DNA from: JBFWRK01 sp050248955
GTDB lineage: Bacteria > Actinomycetota > Acidimicrobiia > Acidimicrobiales > Ilumatobacteraceae
Direction: 5' to 3'
DNA: 64,000 nt
Assembly: GCA_050248955.1 (NCBI GenBank)
Contig: JBFWRK010000013.1
Location: 86,429 to 150,428 of the forward strand
The notes below the pieces were generated by a model that did no database searches, was not told the origin of the DNA, and was given only the letters and a program-made list of their open reading frames with translations. The translations under genes were made by a program, and so were the position numbers. This document shows positions 16,465 to 24,933 of the stretch, in pieces (position 1 is the stretch's first letter; every line of letters starts with the position of its first letter).

Positions 16465-16507
16465 CGACCTCGAGGGTAGAGCACGCAGCACCCTTAGAGT
16501 TGGGGGC

Positions 16508-17704
16508 GTGTCCACTCCCGAGGAACCGGACCCGCAGAACCCCTTCGCCGGCATCCCGATGTTCGGCGAGATGATGCGCATGCTGCAGTCGCAGGGTCCC
16601 ATCAGCTGGGACCTGGCTCGCCAGTTCGCGATGACGACGGCGACGCACGGTGCCGTCGAGCGCAACGTCGACCCGGCGGTGCGGATCTCGTTCCAGGATC
16701 TCGGCCGGGTCGCTGAGCTGCACGTGCAGAACCTCACCGGCCTGCCGACCACGGTGGAGGGGCGTGCCGTCGAGATCGTGCCCACGACGCCGGGCGTCTG
16801 GGCGCAACGCACGCTCGACGCCTACCGCCCGTTGGTCAACGAGCTCGCCACCTCGCTCGGCCAACGCCCTGCCGCCGAGGCGGCCGACGAGGACGACGAC
16901 CCCGCGTTCGCGATGATGGCCGGGCTCAGCTCGATGCTCGCACCGGCGATGCTCGGGATGGCGATCGGCTCGATGGTCGGCCAGCTCGCGGCGCGAGCAT
17001 TCGGCCAGTACGACCTGCCGATCCCGCGGGAGCAGCGCGGCGAGCTGCTCGTCGTGGCCGCGACGGTCGACGCGTTCGCCGCCGACTGGAGCCTCCCTGT
17101 CGACGAGATGCGGCTCTGGGTCTGCCTGCAGGAGCTCGCCGCCCACACGGTGCTGAACGTCGCCCACGTCCGTGAGCACGTGAGCGGGCTGGTCCGCCGA
17201 CACGTCGCCGGCTTCCGCCCGGATCCGTCGGCGGTGATGGACAAGCTCGGCGCGCTCGATCTCGGCGATGCCGATGCGATGTCCGCGCTGCAGCGCACGC
17301 TCGGCGATCCCGAGGTGCTGCTCGGCGCGGTGCAGACGCCGGAGCAGCGCGCCCAGCTCCCGCTCCTCGACGCGATCGTCTCGGTGATCGTCGGCTACGT
17401 CGACCACATCGTCGATCGTGCCGCCGCGGCCTTGATCGGCTCGTCGGGCCGCATCGCCGAAGCGGCCCGCCGTCGCCGCGTCGAGGCCTCCCCGGAGGAC
17501 GTCTTCGTCGAGCGGCTGTTCGGGCTCACGCTCACCCGCACGCAGGTCGAACGCGGCCGGAACTTCGTCCAGGGCGTCGTCGAGCGGGCGGGCGACGAGG
17601 GGCTGCAGCGGCTCTTCCGCAGCGCGGTCGAGCTGCCGACACCAGCCGAAGTCGACGCACCCGGCCTCTGGCTCGCTCGCATCGAGTTCCCCACCGACGA
17701 CTGA
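16508..17704 (+). CDS. DUF2342-family protein, zinc motif degenerate
   Basis: 398 residues. It matches the actinobacterial zinc-dependent metalloprotease / F420-associated DUF2342 layout: a QNPFAGIPMFGEMM-type N-terminus, ERNVDPAVRISFQDLGRVAELHV, a hydrophobic Gly/Met stretch (139-165) and YDLPIPREQRGELLVV. In relatives an HExxH zinc motif follows, but here the site reads QELAAH (208-213), lacking the first His, so zinc peptidase activity is unlikely. C-terminal RRRVEASPEDVFVERLFGL and ERGRNFVQGVVERAGDEGLQRL are family features. GTG start; divergent from the epimerase. Confidence 0.8.
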   Translation: MSTPEEPDPQNPFAGIPMFGEMMRMLQSQGPISWDLARQFAMTTATHGAVERNVDPAVRISFQDLGRVAELHVQNLTGLPTTVEGRAVEIVPTTPGVWAQRTLDAYRPLVNELATSLGQRPAAEAADEDDDPAFAMMAGLSSMLAPAMLGMAIGSMVGQLAARAFGQYDLPIPREQRGELLVVAATVDAFAADWSLPVDEMRLWVCLQELAAHTVLNVAHVREHVSGLVRRHVAGFRPDPSAVMDKLGALDLGDADAMSALQRTLGDPEVLLGAVQTPEQRAQLPLLDAIVSVIVGYVDHIVDRAAAALIGSSGRIAEAARRRRVEASPEDVFVERLFGLTLTRTQVERGRNFVQGVVERAGDEGLQRLFRSAVELPTPAEVDAPGLWLARIEFPTDD

Positions 17705-17785
17705 CAGCAGCTCCCGACCGACGCACGCCGGCCCCGCAATCCCGACCACGGCCGTCCGCGCCTTTGTGGCATCTGGTCTGCTGGC

Positions 17786-17899
17786 GGTCTCTGCTCGGGC
17801 GAGGTCGTTGGATGTCCGGATCGGAGCGGAGAACCGGCCGGGAGTCGTCGGCGAGCAGAGAACCGGGGGAGCGTGAGCAGACCCAACTGGGGTCGAGCG
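17786..17899. repeat. 29-bp-period GAGC(A/G)GAGAACC element at convergent gene ends
   Basis: GAGCGGAGAACC at 17824 and GAGCAGAGAACC at 17853 are 29 bases apart; a partial GAGCAG follows at 17875. GGTCTCTGCTC (17786-17796) is the inverted form and can pair with the second copy. It lies between the convergent DUF2342 and MFS genes. The same core and the same 29-base period recur at 45194-45280, and a single inverted pair occurs at 41715-41763. Confidence 0.65.
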
Positions 17900-17906
17900 G
17901 TCGAGC

Positions 17907-19349
17907 TCAACGGCGGTCGACGCGGTGCCCGGGGGGGAGCGGTGCCTCGCGCCTGGTGCCGGGGTCGGGTGGGCTGAGCAGCGGGTCGAGCGGGGGTGGC
18001 GCTGACGGCGGGCGCTGGCGTCGGGGGCGACGCGTACCGACCGTCGGCGTGCTCTCACGACGCTGCTCCACGCGCTTGCGCAGCTCCTGCTTCGCGCGGC
18101 TGCTCAGCGTCGTCGGCAACGGGCGACCGAGCTGGATCCGCCGCATGCTCACGAGGTACGTCCCGACTGCGAACAGCGCGAGCACACCGACGATCGCGAA
18201 GCCCACGGATCCTGGTATCGGCAACAGGACCGGCACGATGCCCGCCATCACCCACGCGAGCTGGAACTTCGTCTCGAACTGGGCGAACGCCCGGCCCTGG
18301 TTCGCATCTGGTGCGTTCCGTTGCACGATCGAGTCGAACGCGAGCTTGCCCACGGCGCCGCTCATGTTGACCGCGCCCATCAGCAAGACTGCGGCGAGCA
18401 CGCCGCCTGCCAAGGCCGCGCCGAGACCGGCGAACGCGGTGAACCCGAGCGCGCCCATCAGCATCAGCTCCTCGCGCGTCGCGCGTCGCAGTCGCGGGCC
18501 GATCGCGTTCCCGATGAGCGTCCCGATCGCCGCAAACGCCACGCCGAGCGCGAACCACACCGTGCCCGCGGTCTGGTCGCGCAACCAGAACGCGAGGTGG
18601 AAGAACAGGAACCCGACCGACGCCCGCATCAAGCCCATCGCCGACGCGGCGAGCACGATCGCGACCGACCGGAGCTCCTCACGCTCTCGTGAACCCGGGC
18701 GCGTCGCGGCGACGATCTCCCTTGGCAGCCCGGTCGCGGTGAGCAACGCAGCGAGGAAGATCAGTGCATCGAGGAACAATGTCGCCTGCGGGCTGACGAG
18801 CTGCAGCAACGCGGCCGGGATCGCGGCGATGAACCCGACGACGCCGGAGATGATGCCGAGCTTCGAGTTCGCCTCGACGAGCTCCGTGTCCGACGAGACG
18901 ACCGTCGGCACCAGTGCCGACTTCGAGACGGCGTACGTCTTCGACAGCACGAGTGCGGCGAACGCGAGCGGGAACAGGAACAGCCTGTCCAGGTAGAGCA
19001 TCATCAGCAGCGCCACGATGCAGCGCCCGAGTGCAGCGACCTGCACCACCAGCCGACGGCCACCCGCCATCCGGTCGATGACCGGCCCGATCAGCGGCGC
19101 GATGACCGCGAACGGCGCCATCGACAGCGCGAGGAAGAGCAGTACCTTGCCGCGCGCCTCACCGGGACGGATCGAGAAGAACAGCGAGTTCGCGAGCGAG
19201 ATCGCCATCACCGCCTCGCCCGCAGCCATCAGGGCGTGCGGGCGGGCAAGGCGCTGGAACGGCGTCAGGGTGGAGCGGGAGCGCCTCATCGCCCGGGGGA
19301 CCGGACGCCCACCCGGTCGGGAATCCCTCCGTTCCTCCACGCCGGCCAC
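17907..19349 (-). CDS. MFS transporter
   Basis: 480 residues with about 12 membrane helices and a long basic, Pro-rich C-terminal tail of about 75 residues. APLIGPVIDRMAGGRRLVVQ is the MFS loop 2-3 motif. The rest (FALGVAFAAIGTLIGNAIGPRLRRA, GAVGKLAFDSIVQRNAPDANQGRAFAQFET) resembles the multidrug-type / MFS_3 branch. The cargo is unknown. Start GTG 19349 or ATG 19289; neither has a clear ribosome-binding site. It lies downstream of regX3 on the same strand, 16 bases away, so may be read through from the pst-regX3 operon. Confidence 0.8.
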   Translation of the reverse strand: MAGVEERRDSRPGGRPVPRAMRRSRSTLTPFQRLARPHALMAAGEAVMAISLANSLFFSIRPGEARGKVLLFLALSMAPFAVIAPLIGPVIDRMAGGRRLVVQVAALGRCIVALLMMLYLDRLFLFPLAFAALVLSKTYAVSKSALVPTVVSSDTELVEANSKLGIISGVVGFIAAIPAALLQLVSPQATLFLDALIFLAALLTATGLPREIVAATRPGSREREELRSVAIVLAASAMGLMRASVGFLFFHLAFWLRDQTAGTVWFALGVAFAAIGTLIGNAIGPRLRRATREELMLMGALGFTAFAGLGAALAGGVLAAVLLMGAVNMSGAVGKLAFDSIVQRNAPDANQGRAFAQFETKFQLAWVMAGIVPVLLPIPGSVGFAIVGVLALFAVGTYLVSMRRIQLGRPLPTTLSSRAKQELRKRVEQRRESTPTVGTRRPRRQRPPSAPPPLDPLLSPPDPGTRREAPLPPGHRVDRR

Positions 19350-19365
19350 TCTACGGCCGGTCGCC

Positions 19366-20076
19366 TCAGGCCCTGGGACGTTCGTACTTGTAGCCGAGGC
19401 CGCGGATCGTCACGATCCGCTCAGGGCTCGCAGGGTCCGTCTCGACCTTCGAGCGCAGGCGTTTGACGTGCACGTCGAGCGTCTTCGTGTCGCCGACGTA
19501 GTCGGTGCCCCACACGCGATCGATCAGGGTTTCGCGGGGCAGCACCCGCCCCGCGTTAGCGAGCAGCAGGTGGAGCAGCTCGAACTCCTTGAGCGGCAGC
19601 GCCGCTTCCTCGCCGCGGATCGTCACCCGGTGCTGGTCGGGATCGAGCGCGACATCGCCGACCTCGATCGCGACGGTCGACAGATCCGTCGCCCGTTCCT
19701 CGGGCATCCGCCGCAGCACCGCCCGCATGCGGGCCACGAGCTCGCGCATCCGGTACGGCTTCGTCACGTAGTCGTCGGCACCGACCTCGAGCCCGACCAC
19801 CGTGTCGATCTCGGCTCCCTTCGCGGTGACCATGATGATCGGCACGCGGCTCTTCTTGCGGAGCTGGCGGCACACGTCGATGCCCGAGATCTTCGGCAGC
19901 ATCACGTCGAGCAACACGAGATCCGGCCGTACGGCGTCGAAGATGTCGAGCGCCTGCGCGCCGTCGCGCGCCACCTCGACGCGGAACCCCTCTCGCCGCA
20001 GCCCGATCTGCAGCGCTTCGACGAAGGACTCCTCGTCCTCCACGACCAGCACCGTCTGGTTTCCGATCGTCATCAA
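19366..20076 (-). CDS. regX3: phosphate response regulator RegX3/PhoP-type (OmpR family)
   Basis: 236 residues. The receiver domain has E13/D14, phospho-acceptor D57 (LVLLDVMLP), T84 and K106 (DDYVTKPY). The winged-helix DNA-binding domain has EFELLHLLLANAGRVLPRETLIDRVWGTDY and TLDVHVKRLRSKVE. Phosphorylated RegX3/PhoP activates genes with PHO boxes. Its ATG overlaps the kinase stop by four bases. The adjacent pst-phoU genes and the five 11-bp-period boxes in this window support the phosphate role. Confidence 0.92.
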   Translation of the reverse strand: MMTIGNQTVLVVEDEESFVEALQIGLRREGFRVEVARDGAQALDIFDAVRPDLVLLDVMLPKISGIDVCRQLRKKSRVPIIMVTAKGAEIDTVVGLEVGADDYVTKPYRMRELVARMRAVLRRMPEERATDLSTVAIEVGDVALDPDQHRVTIRGEEAALPLKEFELLHLLLANAGRVLPRETLIDRVWGTDYVGDTKTLDVHVKRLRSKVETDPASPERIVTIRGLGYKYERPRA

Positions 20077-21284
20077 CGCTCCGTCTCGCAGTGGGTGGCT
20101 CTGTGGATGGTCGTCTCGCAGGTTCCCTCGAGGGTCGTATCGATGGCCCTCTGGGTAGTCCGCGAGGTGGCGGGCACCCGCAGCACGAACGTCGAGCCCT
20201 CGCCCTCGATCGACGACACCCGGACGTCACCGCCGTGGTTGGCAGCGACGTGACGGACGATCGACAACCCGAGCCCGGTGCCACCCGTCTCGCGGGACCG
20301 CGCGCGGTCGACGCGGTAGAAGCGCTCGAAGACCCGGTCGAGGTCGCGGGCCGGGATGCCGATGCCATGGTCGACGACCGACAGCTCGATCCATCCGTCG
20401 ACGAGCGTCGCCCCGATGTCGACCGCGCCCCCGGCTTCCGAGTACTTCACCGCGTTCTCGACGAGGTTGCCGAGCGCGGACACGACCTGGCGGCGGTCGC
20501 CGAGGATCTCGAGCGTCGCGGGAACGTCACTGATGCCGAGCACGATCCCGCGGCGAGCCGCGAGCGAGCGGACCCTGCCGACTGCCTCGGCGATCACGAG
20601 GTCGACGCAGACCGGCTCGGAGATCGCCTGCCCACCGAGCTCGATGCGGGACAGCTCGAGCAGGTCGTCGATCGTGCGCGACAGCCGTTCGGCCTCGTCC
20701 ACGATGCGCCCGGCCAGGCGTTCGACGACCTCCGGTTCGCCGGCGTCGGCGATCGCATCGGCGAGCACGGTCATCGCTCCGACAGGGGTCTTCAGCTCAT
20801 GGCTCACGTTGGCGACGAAGTCGGTCCGCACCGCGTCGAGCCGTGACCGATCGGTCTCGTCGGCCACGGTCAGCAGCACCCCGCCCTCGCCGCCGTCGAT
20901 CGGGTCGGCGCGCAGCAGGAGCGTCCTGCGGGGCGGCCCGAACAGGTCGAGCGTCTGGCTGCGCGCCCGGCCGTTGATCGCTCCGGCTGCGAGGCTGTCG
21001 ATCGCCTCCTCGACGAGCACGTCGGCGTGCCGTGAGCCGGCGATGTGCTCGCTCACGGCGTTGCGGAAGACGATCGCTCCGCTGGCATCGGCGAGCACGA
21101 CCCCGACCGGTAGGGCGTCGAGCGCGACGCGCAGGCGGGCGAGCTCGGCGGATGCGTCGAACGACAACGGCGGCTGGCGATCGGTGACCGGGATCGGCTC
21201 ACGCCGCGCGACCAGTCGCCGCATGGCGACTGCTCCGACGAGCGTGCCCACCGCCAGACCGAGGATCAGGAGGAGGACCGGCAT
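20073..21284 (-). CDS. senX3: phosphate sensor histidine kinase SenX3/PhoR-type
   Basis: 403 residues from ATG 21284, seven bases after phoU. A single N-terminal membrane helix (2-20) precedes a PAS-like domain (about 50-145). HisKA follows with SHELKTPVGA (H162), then HATPase_c with NLVENAVKYSE, VVDHGIGIP and GGTGLGLSIVRHVAANHGG. With one membrane span and no periplasmic sensor it should receive its signal from PstSCAB through PhoU, as in SenX3/PhoR. It phosphorylates RegX3. Confidence 0.92.
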   Translation of the reverse strand: MPVLLLILGLAVGTLVGAVAMRRLVARREPIPVTDRQPPLSFDASAELARLRVALDALPVGVVLADASGAIVFRNAVSEHIAGSRHADVLVEEAIDSLAAGAINGRARSQTLDLFGPPRRTLLLRADPIDGGEGGVLLTVADETDRSRLDAVRTDFVANVSHELKTPVGAMTVLADAIADAGEPEVVERLAGRIVDEAERLSRTIDDLLELSRIELGGQAISEPVCVDLVIAEAVGRVRSLAARRGIVLGISDVPATLEILGDRRQVVSALGNLVENAVKYSEAGGAVDIGATLVDGWIELSVVDHGIGIPARDLDRVFERFYRVDRARSRETGGTGLGLSIVRHVAANHGGDVRVSSIEGEGSTFVLRVPATSRTTQRAIDTTLEGTCETTIHRATHCETER

Positions 21285-21291
21285 GGCGCCG

Positions 21292-22059
21292 TCAGGCCGA
21301 GCCGGGCTCGGTGGCCCCGTCCGGCACGGGCATGCCGTTGGCACCGGCGTCAGCAGCACCGCCGCCGATGTCGGCCCGCGCACGGTAGCGATCCGCGCCA
21401 GCATGCTCGGGCGCCCAGCCCGTGACGAGGTAGCGCACCTTCTCCCCGAGGTTGACGGCATGATCGCCGATCCGCTCGTAGAAGCGGGCCACGACGGCGA
21501 GCTGCACCGCGACCTGCAGATCGATGTTGCCGGCGGAGTGGCTCTCGAAGATCGCCTGGATGAACTGCCGCTGCAGCCCGTCGAGGAACGAGTCCATGTC
21601 GTCGATCGCGGCGGCCTTCGCCGCGTCCATCTCGACGTACGCGTCGATCGCCTCGCTGTAGAGCTGCTGGGCCTGCTCGCCCATCTTCGAGATGATGCCG
21701 CGGAGCTTCGGGTCGAGCTCGTGGCCGTAGATCCGCCGGGCCGCCTTGCAGATGTTGACGACGAGATCGGCAGACCGCTCGATCTCCGCCGACATCTTCA
21801 GCGCGGCGATGACATGGCGGAGGTCGCTGGCAACCGGCGCCTGGAGCGCCAGCAGCTGGATGCACCGCTCTTCGACATCGATCGTCCGGGCGTCGATCTC
21901 GTCGTCGCCGCTGATGATGTAGTCCGCGCCCTCCAGGTCCTGGTCGAGCAGCACCTGGGTCGCACGTGGGATGGCCTCGGTCACGAACGCGGCGAGGCGG
22001 ACGAGCTCCTCCTTCACCGCGGCGAGCTCAGCGTGGAAGTTCTTGCGCAACTCGGTCAC
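21292..22059 (-). CDS. phoU: phosphate uptake regulator PhoU
   Basis: 255 residues with the two three-helix PhoU repeats. LAAFVTEAIPRATQVLLDQD and DEEERC-like VEERCIQLLALQAPVASDLRHVIAALKMSAEIERSADLVVNI form repeat one. FYERIGDHAVNLGEKVRYLVTG near the C-terminus is the second ERIGDHA motif. About 30 residues of Ala/Gly-rich tail follow. The GTG start overlaps the pstB stop (GTGA, 22056-22059). PhoU links Pst transport to the kinase and represses the regulon when phosphate is plentiful. Confidence 0.93.
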   Translation of the reverse strand: MTELRKNFHAELAAVKEELVRLAAFVTEAIPRATQVLLDQDLEGADYIISGDDEIDARTIDVEERCIQLLALQAPVASDLRHVIAALKMSAEIERSADLVVNICKAARRIYGHELDPKLRGIISKMGEQAQQLYSEAIDAYVEMDAAKAAAIDDMDSFLDGLQRQFIQAIFESHSAGNIDLQVAVQLAVVARFYERIGDHAVNLGEKVRYLVTGWAPEHAGADRYRARADIGGGAADAGANGMPVPDGATEPGSA

Positions 22060-22943
22060 CCGAACCGTCCGGTCACGTACTGCTCCGTTCGTTCGTCTGT
22101 GGGGTTGGAGAACATCTTCTCTGTCGTGTCCGTCTCCACGAGGACGCCGGTCCGCCGGTCGCTCTCGAGGTTGATCTCGGTTGTGAAGAACGACGTGCGA
22201 TCGCTGACCCGAGCGGCCTGCTGCATATTGTGCGTCACGATGATGATCGTGTACTCCTGCTTGATCTCCTGCATGAGATCCTCGATGCGGGCGGTGGCGA
22301 TCGGATCCAGCGCGGAGCACGGCTCGTCCATCAGGATCACTTCCGGCTCGACGGCGATCGCACGGGCGATGCACAGCCGCTGCTGCTGCCCGCCGGAGAG
22401 GCTGAGGCCCGATGCCTTCAACCGGTCCTTCACCTCGTCCCACAGCGCTGCGCCGCGCAACGACCGCTCGATGATCTCGTCGAGGTCGCCTCGCTTTGCA
22501 CCGAGCAGGCGCGGCCCATAGGCGACGTTGTCGTAGATGCTCTTCGGGAACGGGTTCGGCTTCTGGAACACCATCCCGATTCGCCGGCGGACCTCGACCG
22601 CGTTGACCTCGCTCGCGTAGAGATCGACACCGTGGTAGTTCACGGTGCCCTCCACCCGGGCGATGTCGATGAAGTCGTTCATCCGGTTGAAGCAGCGCAG
22701 CACGGTCGTCTTGCCGCAGCCCGACGGCCCGATGAACGCCGTGATCTCGTGCTGGCGGACCTGGAGGTTGACGTCGCGCACGGCGCGGAACGCCCCGTAG
22801 TAGACGCTGAGGTCGCGTACGTCGAACACGACATGGGAATCGGCCGATGGGGTCGGCTCGGTGGCTGCGGTCACCGGGCGCTCCTGTTGCGTTCGAGCTG
22901 GATCGATCTGGTCAGTCACGGTAGCCACTTCCTGTCCGGTCAC
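22056..22943 (-). CDS. pstB: phosphate ABC transporter ATPase PstB
   Basis: 295 residues. An N-terminal extension of about 35 residues precedes VFDVRDLSVYYG. Walker A GPSGCGKTT, Q-loop MVFQKPNPFPKSIYDNVAYG, signature LSLSGGQQQR, Walker B VILMDEPCSALDP and the H-loop VTHN are all present. The PNPFP and MNDF motifs are specific to PstB. It powers phosphate import through PstAC. The GTG start overlaps the pstA stop by four bases and its stop overlaps phoU. Confidence 0.95.
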   Translation of the reverse strand: MTGQEVATVTDQIDPARTQQERPVTAATEPTPSADSHVVFDVRDLSVYYGAFRAVRDVNLQVRQHEITAFIGPSGCGKTTVLRCFNRMNDFIDIARVEGTVNYHGVDLYASEVNAVEVRRRIGMVFQKPNPFPKSIYDNVAYGPRLLGAKRGDLDEIIERSLRGAALWDEVKDRLKASGLSLSGGQQQRLCIARAIAVEPEVILMDEPCSALDPIATARIEDLMQEIKQEYTIIIVTHNMQQAARVSDRTSFFTTEINLESDRRTGVLVETDTTEKMFSNPTDERTEQYVTGRFG

Positions 22944-23881
22944 GTCCCGGTCCTCTTCTTCTCGTAGCGGTTGCGCAGGATCGAAGCGATGATGTTGAAG
23001 AAGAGCACCAACGCCAGCAGGACGACGCCGGCTGCCGCGGCGACGTTCGGCCAGTCGACCTTCTCACCGGTCGCCGGCCTGCCTGCCCAGCTGTAGATGA
23101 GCATCGGCACCGCGGTGAACCGATCGGTGAGCGATGTCTTCGGCAGCAGCCCGGTGATCGCCCCGAGCACGATCAGGGGTGCGGCCTCGCCGAGGGCGCG
23201 GGCCAGCGAGAGCACCGTGCCGGTGAGGATCCCGGGTGCCGCGTACGGCAGCACGTGGTCACGGGTGACCTCCCACCGGCTGGCGCCGACGCCGTAGCCC
23301 GCTTCGCGGATCCCCAGCGGTACGGCTCGGATCGCCTCAGAGCTGGTGATGATCACGATCGGCAGAACCAGCACGGCGAGCGTCAGCGCGGCGGCGATGA
23401 CCGTCTGACCGTTCGTCACCGGCCGCAACCAGCCGACGAAGATCGTCAGCCCGAGGACCCCGTAGATGACCGCCGGCACGCCCGCCAGGTTTCGGATGTT
23501 GATCACGATGAACCGCTCGAACCAGCTCTGCCTCGCGTACTCCTCGAGATAGATCGCGGCGGCGACGCCGAGCGGGATGGCAACGAGCAGCACGCCGAGA
23601 CCGATGAAGAACGAACCGTACAACCCCGGCCAGAGACCGATCTCGGCCGGATCGGAGCCGATCCGGTCGGTGAGGAACCCGCTGCCCCGTTCGGCGAAGA
23701 CCGGCAACGCATCGCCCACGACGCGAGCGAGCAGCGTGAACAGCACGAGCAGGGTCGACAGCACCGCGAACAGCAGGATGCCGTGCAGCACGGCGCCGCT
23801 GATGTTGCGGTCACGCCGGGTGAGGCGGCTGCGCACCTGTTCGCGCGTCAACTCGGCGGTGGTGGTGGAGACGAGGGCCAT
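22940..23881 (-). CDS. pstA: phosphate ABC transporter permease PstA
   Basis: 313 residues, six membrane helices. Family features are AAIYLEEYARQSWFERFIVINIRNLAGVPAVIYGVLGL and the EAA loop EAGYGVGASRWEVTRDHVLPYAAPGILTG. AGGAGAG lies upstream of the ATG. It pairs with PstC to form the membrane channel and sits between pstC and pstB in the operon. Confidence 0.95.
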   Translation of the reverse strand: MALVSTTTAELTREQVRSRLTRRDRNISGAVLHGILLFAVLSTLLVLFTLLARVVGDALPVFAERGSGFLTDRIGSDPAEIGLWPGLYGSFFIGLGVLLVAIPLGVAAAIYLEEYARQSWFERFIVINIRNLAGVPAVIYGVLGLTIFVGWLRPVTNGQTVIAAALTLAVLVLPIVIITSSEAIRAVPLGIREAGYGVGASRWEVTRDHVLPYAAPGILTGTVLSLARALGEAAPLIVLGAITGLLPKTSLTDRFTAVPMLIYSWAGRPATGEKVDWPNVAAAAGVVLLALVLFFNIIASILRNRYEKKRTGT

Positions 23882-23913
23882 CGGTCAGCATCTCTCCTTG
23901 ATCGTGATCACGG

Positions 23914-24849
23914 CTAGTACTGCTGGCGCACGCGGCGCACGAAGCGATCGCCGACGAGGTTGAGGCCCATCGTGATCAGGAACAGCAGCAGGCCGACGAA
24001 GTAGAGCGCTTCGAACGCCGCCCCGGCCTTGACCTGGTCGGTGCCGCCGGCGGCGTTCGTCATCGCGGCGGTCATGGTGAGGCCCGGCTCGGTCGGCCTG
24101 AAGCTGAACGGTCCCGATCCGTCGCGCCCTCCGGCCATCGTCGCGACCAGCGTCTCGCCGATCGCCCTCGACGTGGCGATGATGAAGGCGGCCACGATGC
24201 CGGAGACGGCTGCCGGCAGCACGACCCGGACGACCGTGGTCGACTTCTTCGCCCCGATCCCGAAACTTGCCTCCCGGAGCGACTGCGGTACCGAGCTCAG
24301 GGCGTCCTCGGAGACGGAGGCCATGATCGGGATCACCAGGACGCCGATGCCGAGGCCGGCGACGAGCATGTTCTGGGTGGTCGTGGGGCTGAACAACGGC
24401 CCCACGATGTCAGGGGCGATGAACCTCAATGCGAAGTAGCCGACGACGACCGACGGGATGCCGGCGAGCACTTCGATGATCGGCTTCACCGTCGTGCGCA
24501 CCTTCGAGGGTGCGTACTCCGAGAGGTAGATCGCCGTCCCGAGGCCGAACGGCAGGGCGACGAGCATCGAGATCGCGCCGATCACGACACTGCCGACGAC
24601 CAGAGTCGAGATGTCGAAGCGCTCCCTGCGGGGGAACCATCCCGTGTCCGTGAGCTGACCGATGTCGATCAGGCTGAGGAAGTTGATCGCGCCCCTGACG
24701 AGGACGAACAGGATCAATCCGCTGATGACGACCGAGATCGCGGCGGCGAGGAAGAACAGGCCCCGCATCCTGTGCTCCGCTCCTACCCGGCGGCGATCAC
24801 CGCGGAAGTCGGCAACGGTCAACGGTCGTGTGATTGCGGCCACGGGCAC
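23914..24849 (-). CDS. pstC: phosphate ABC transporter permease PstC
   Basis: 311 residues with about six helices and the loop EASFGIGAKKSTTVVRVVLPAAVSGIVAAFI. STLVVGSVVIGAISMLVALPFGLGTAIYLSEYA and EVLAGIPSVVVGYFAL are PstC hallmarks. GTG 24849 or 24843. Separated from pstS by 84 bases that hold a strong hairpin (24882-24912), which would let pstS be made in excess over the permease genes. Confidence 0.94.
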   Translation of the reverse strand: MPVAAITRPLTVADFRGDRRRVGAEHRMRGLFFLAAAISVVISGLILFVLVRGAINFLSLIDIGQLTDTGWFPRRERFDISTLVVGSVVIGAISMLVALPFGLGTAIYLSEYAPSKVRTTVKPIIEVLAGIPSVVVGYFALRFIAPDIVGPLFSPTTTQNMLVAGLGIGVLVIPIMASVSEDALSSVPQSLREASFGIGAKKSTTVVRVVLPAAVSGIVAAFIIATSRAIGETLVATMAGGRDGSGPFSFRPTEPGLTMTAAMTNAAGGTDQVKAGAAFEALYFVGLLLFLITMGLNLVGDRFVRRVRQQY

Positions 24850-24881
24850 CCTCTCGAACAGCTGGTCGAACGGACGGATGT

Positions 24882-24912
24882 GCCGGCCACCCGGGGGGTC
24901 GGGGTGGCCGGC
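24882..24912 (-). terminator. intra-operon hairpin after pstS
   Basis: Perfect 11-bp stem GCCGGCCACCC (24882-24892) / GGGTGGCCGGC (24902-24912) with a G-rich loop, 22 bases after the pstS stop. No T-run follows. A partial terminator or 3'-end stabiliser for pstS mRNA is likely, a common arrangement for ABC binding proteins. Confidence 0.7.
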
Positions 24913-24933
24913 AGCATCCTAGGGACGATCGGG

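Noticed and set aside
20091..22521. Very long plus-strand frames (251 and 721 codons) opposite senX3/phoU/pstB
   Set aside because: Antisense shadows of recognised genes; Ser/Thr/Arg-rich with no domain or start signal.
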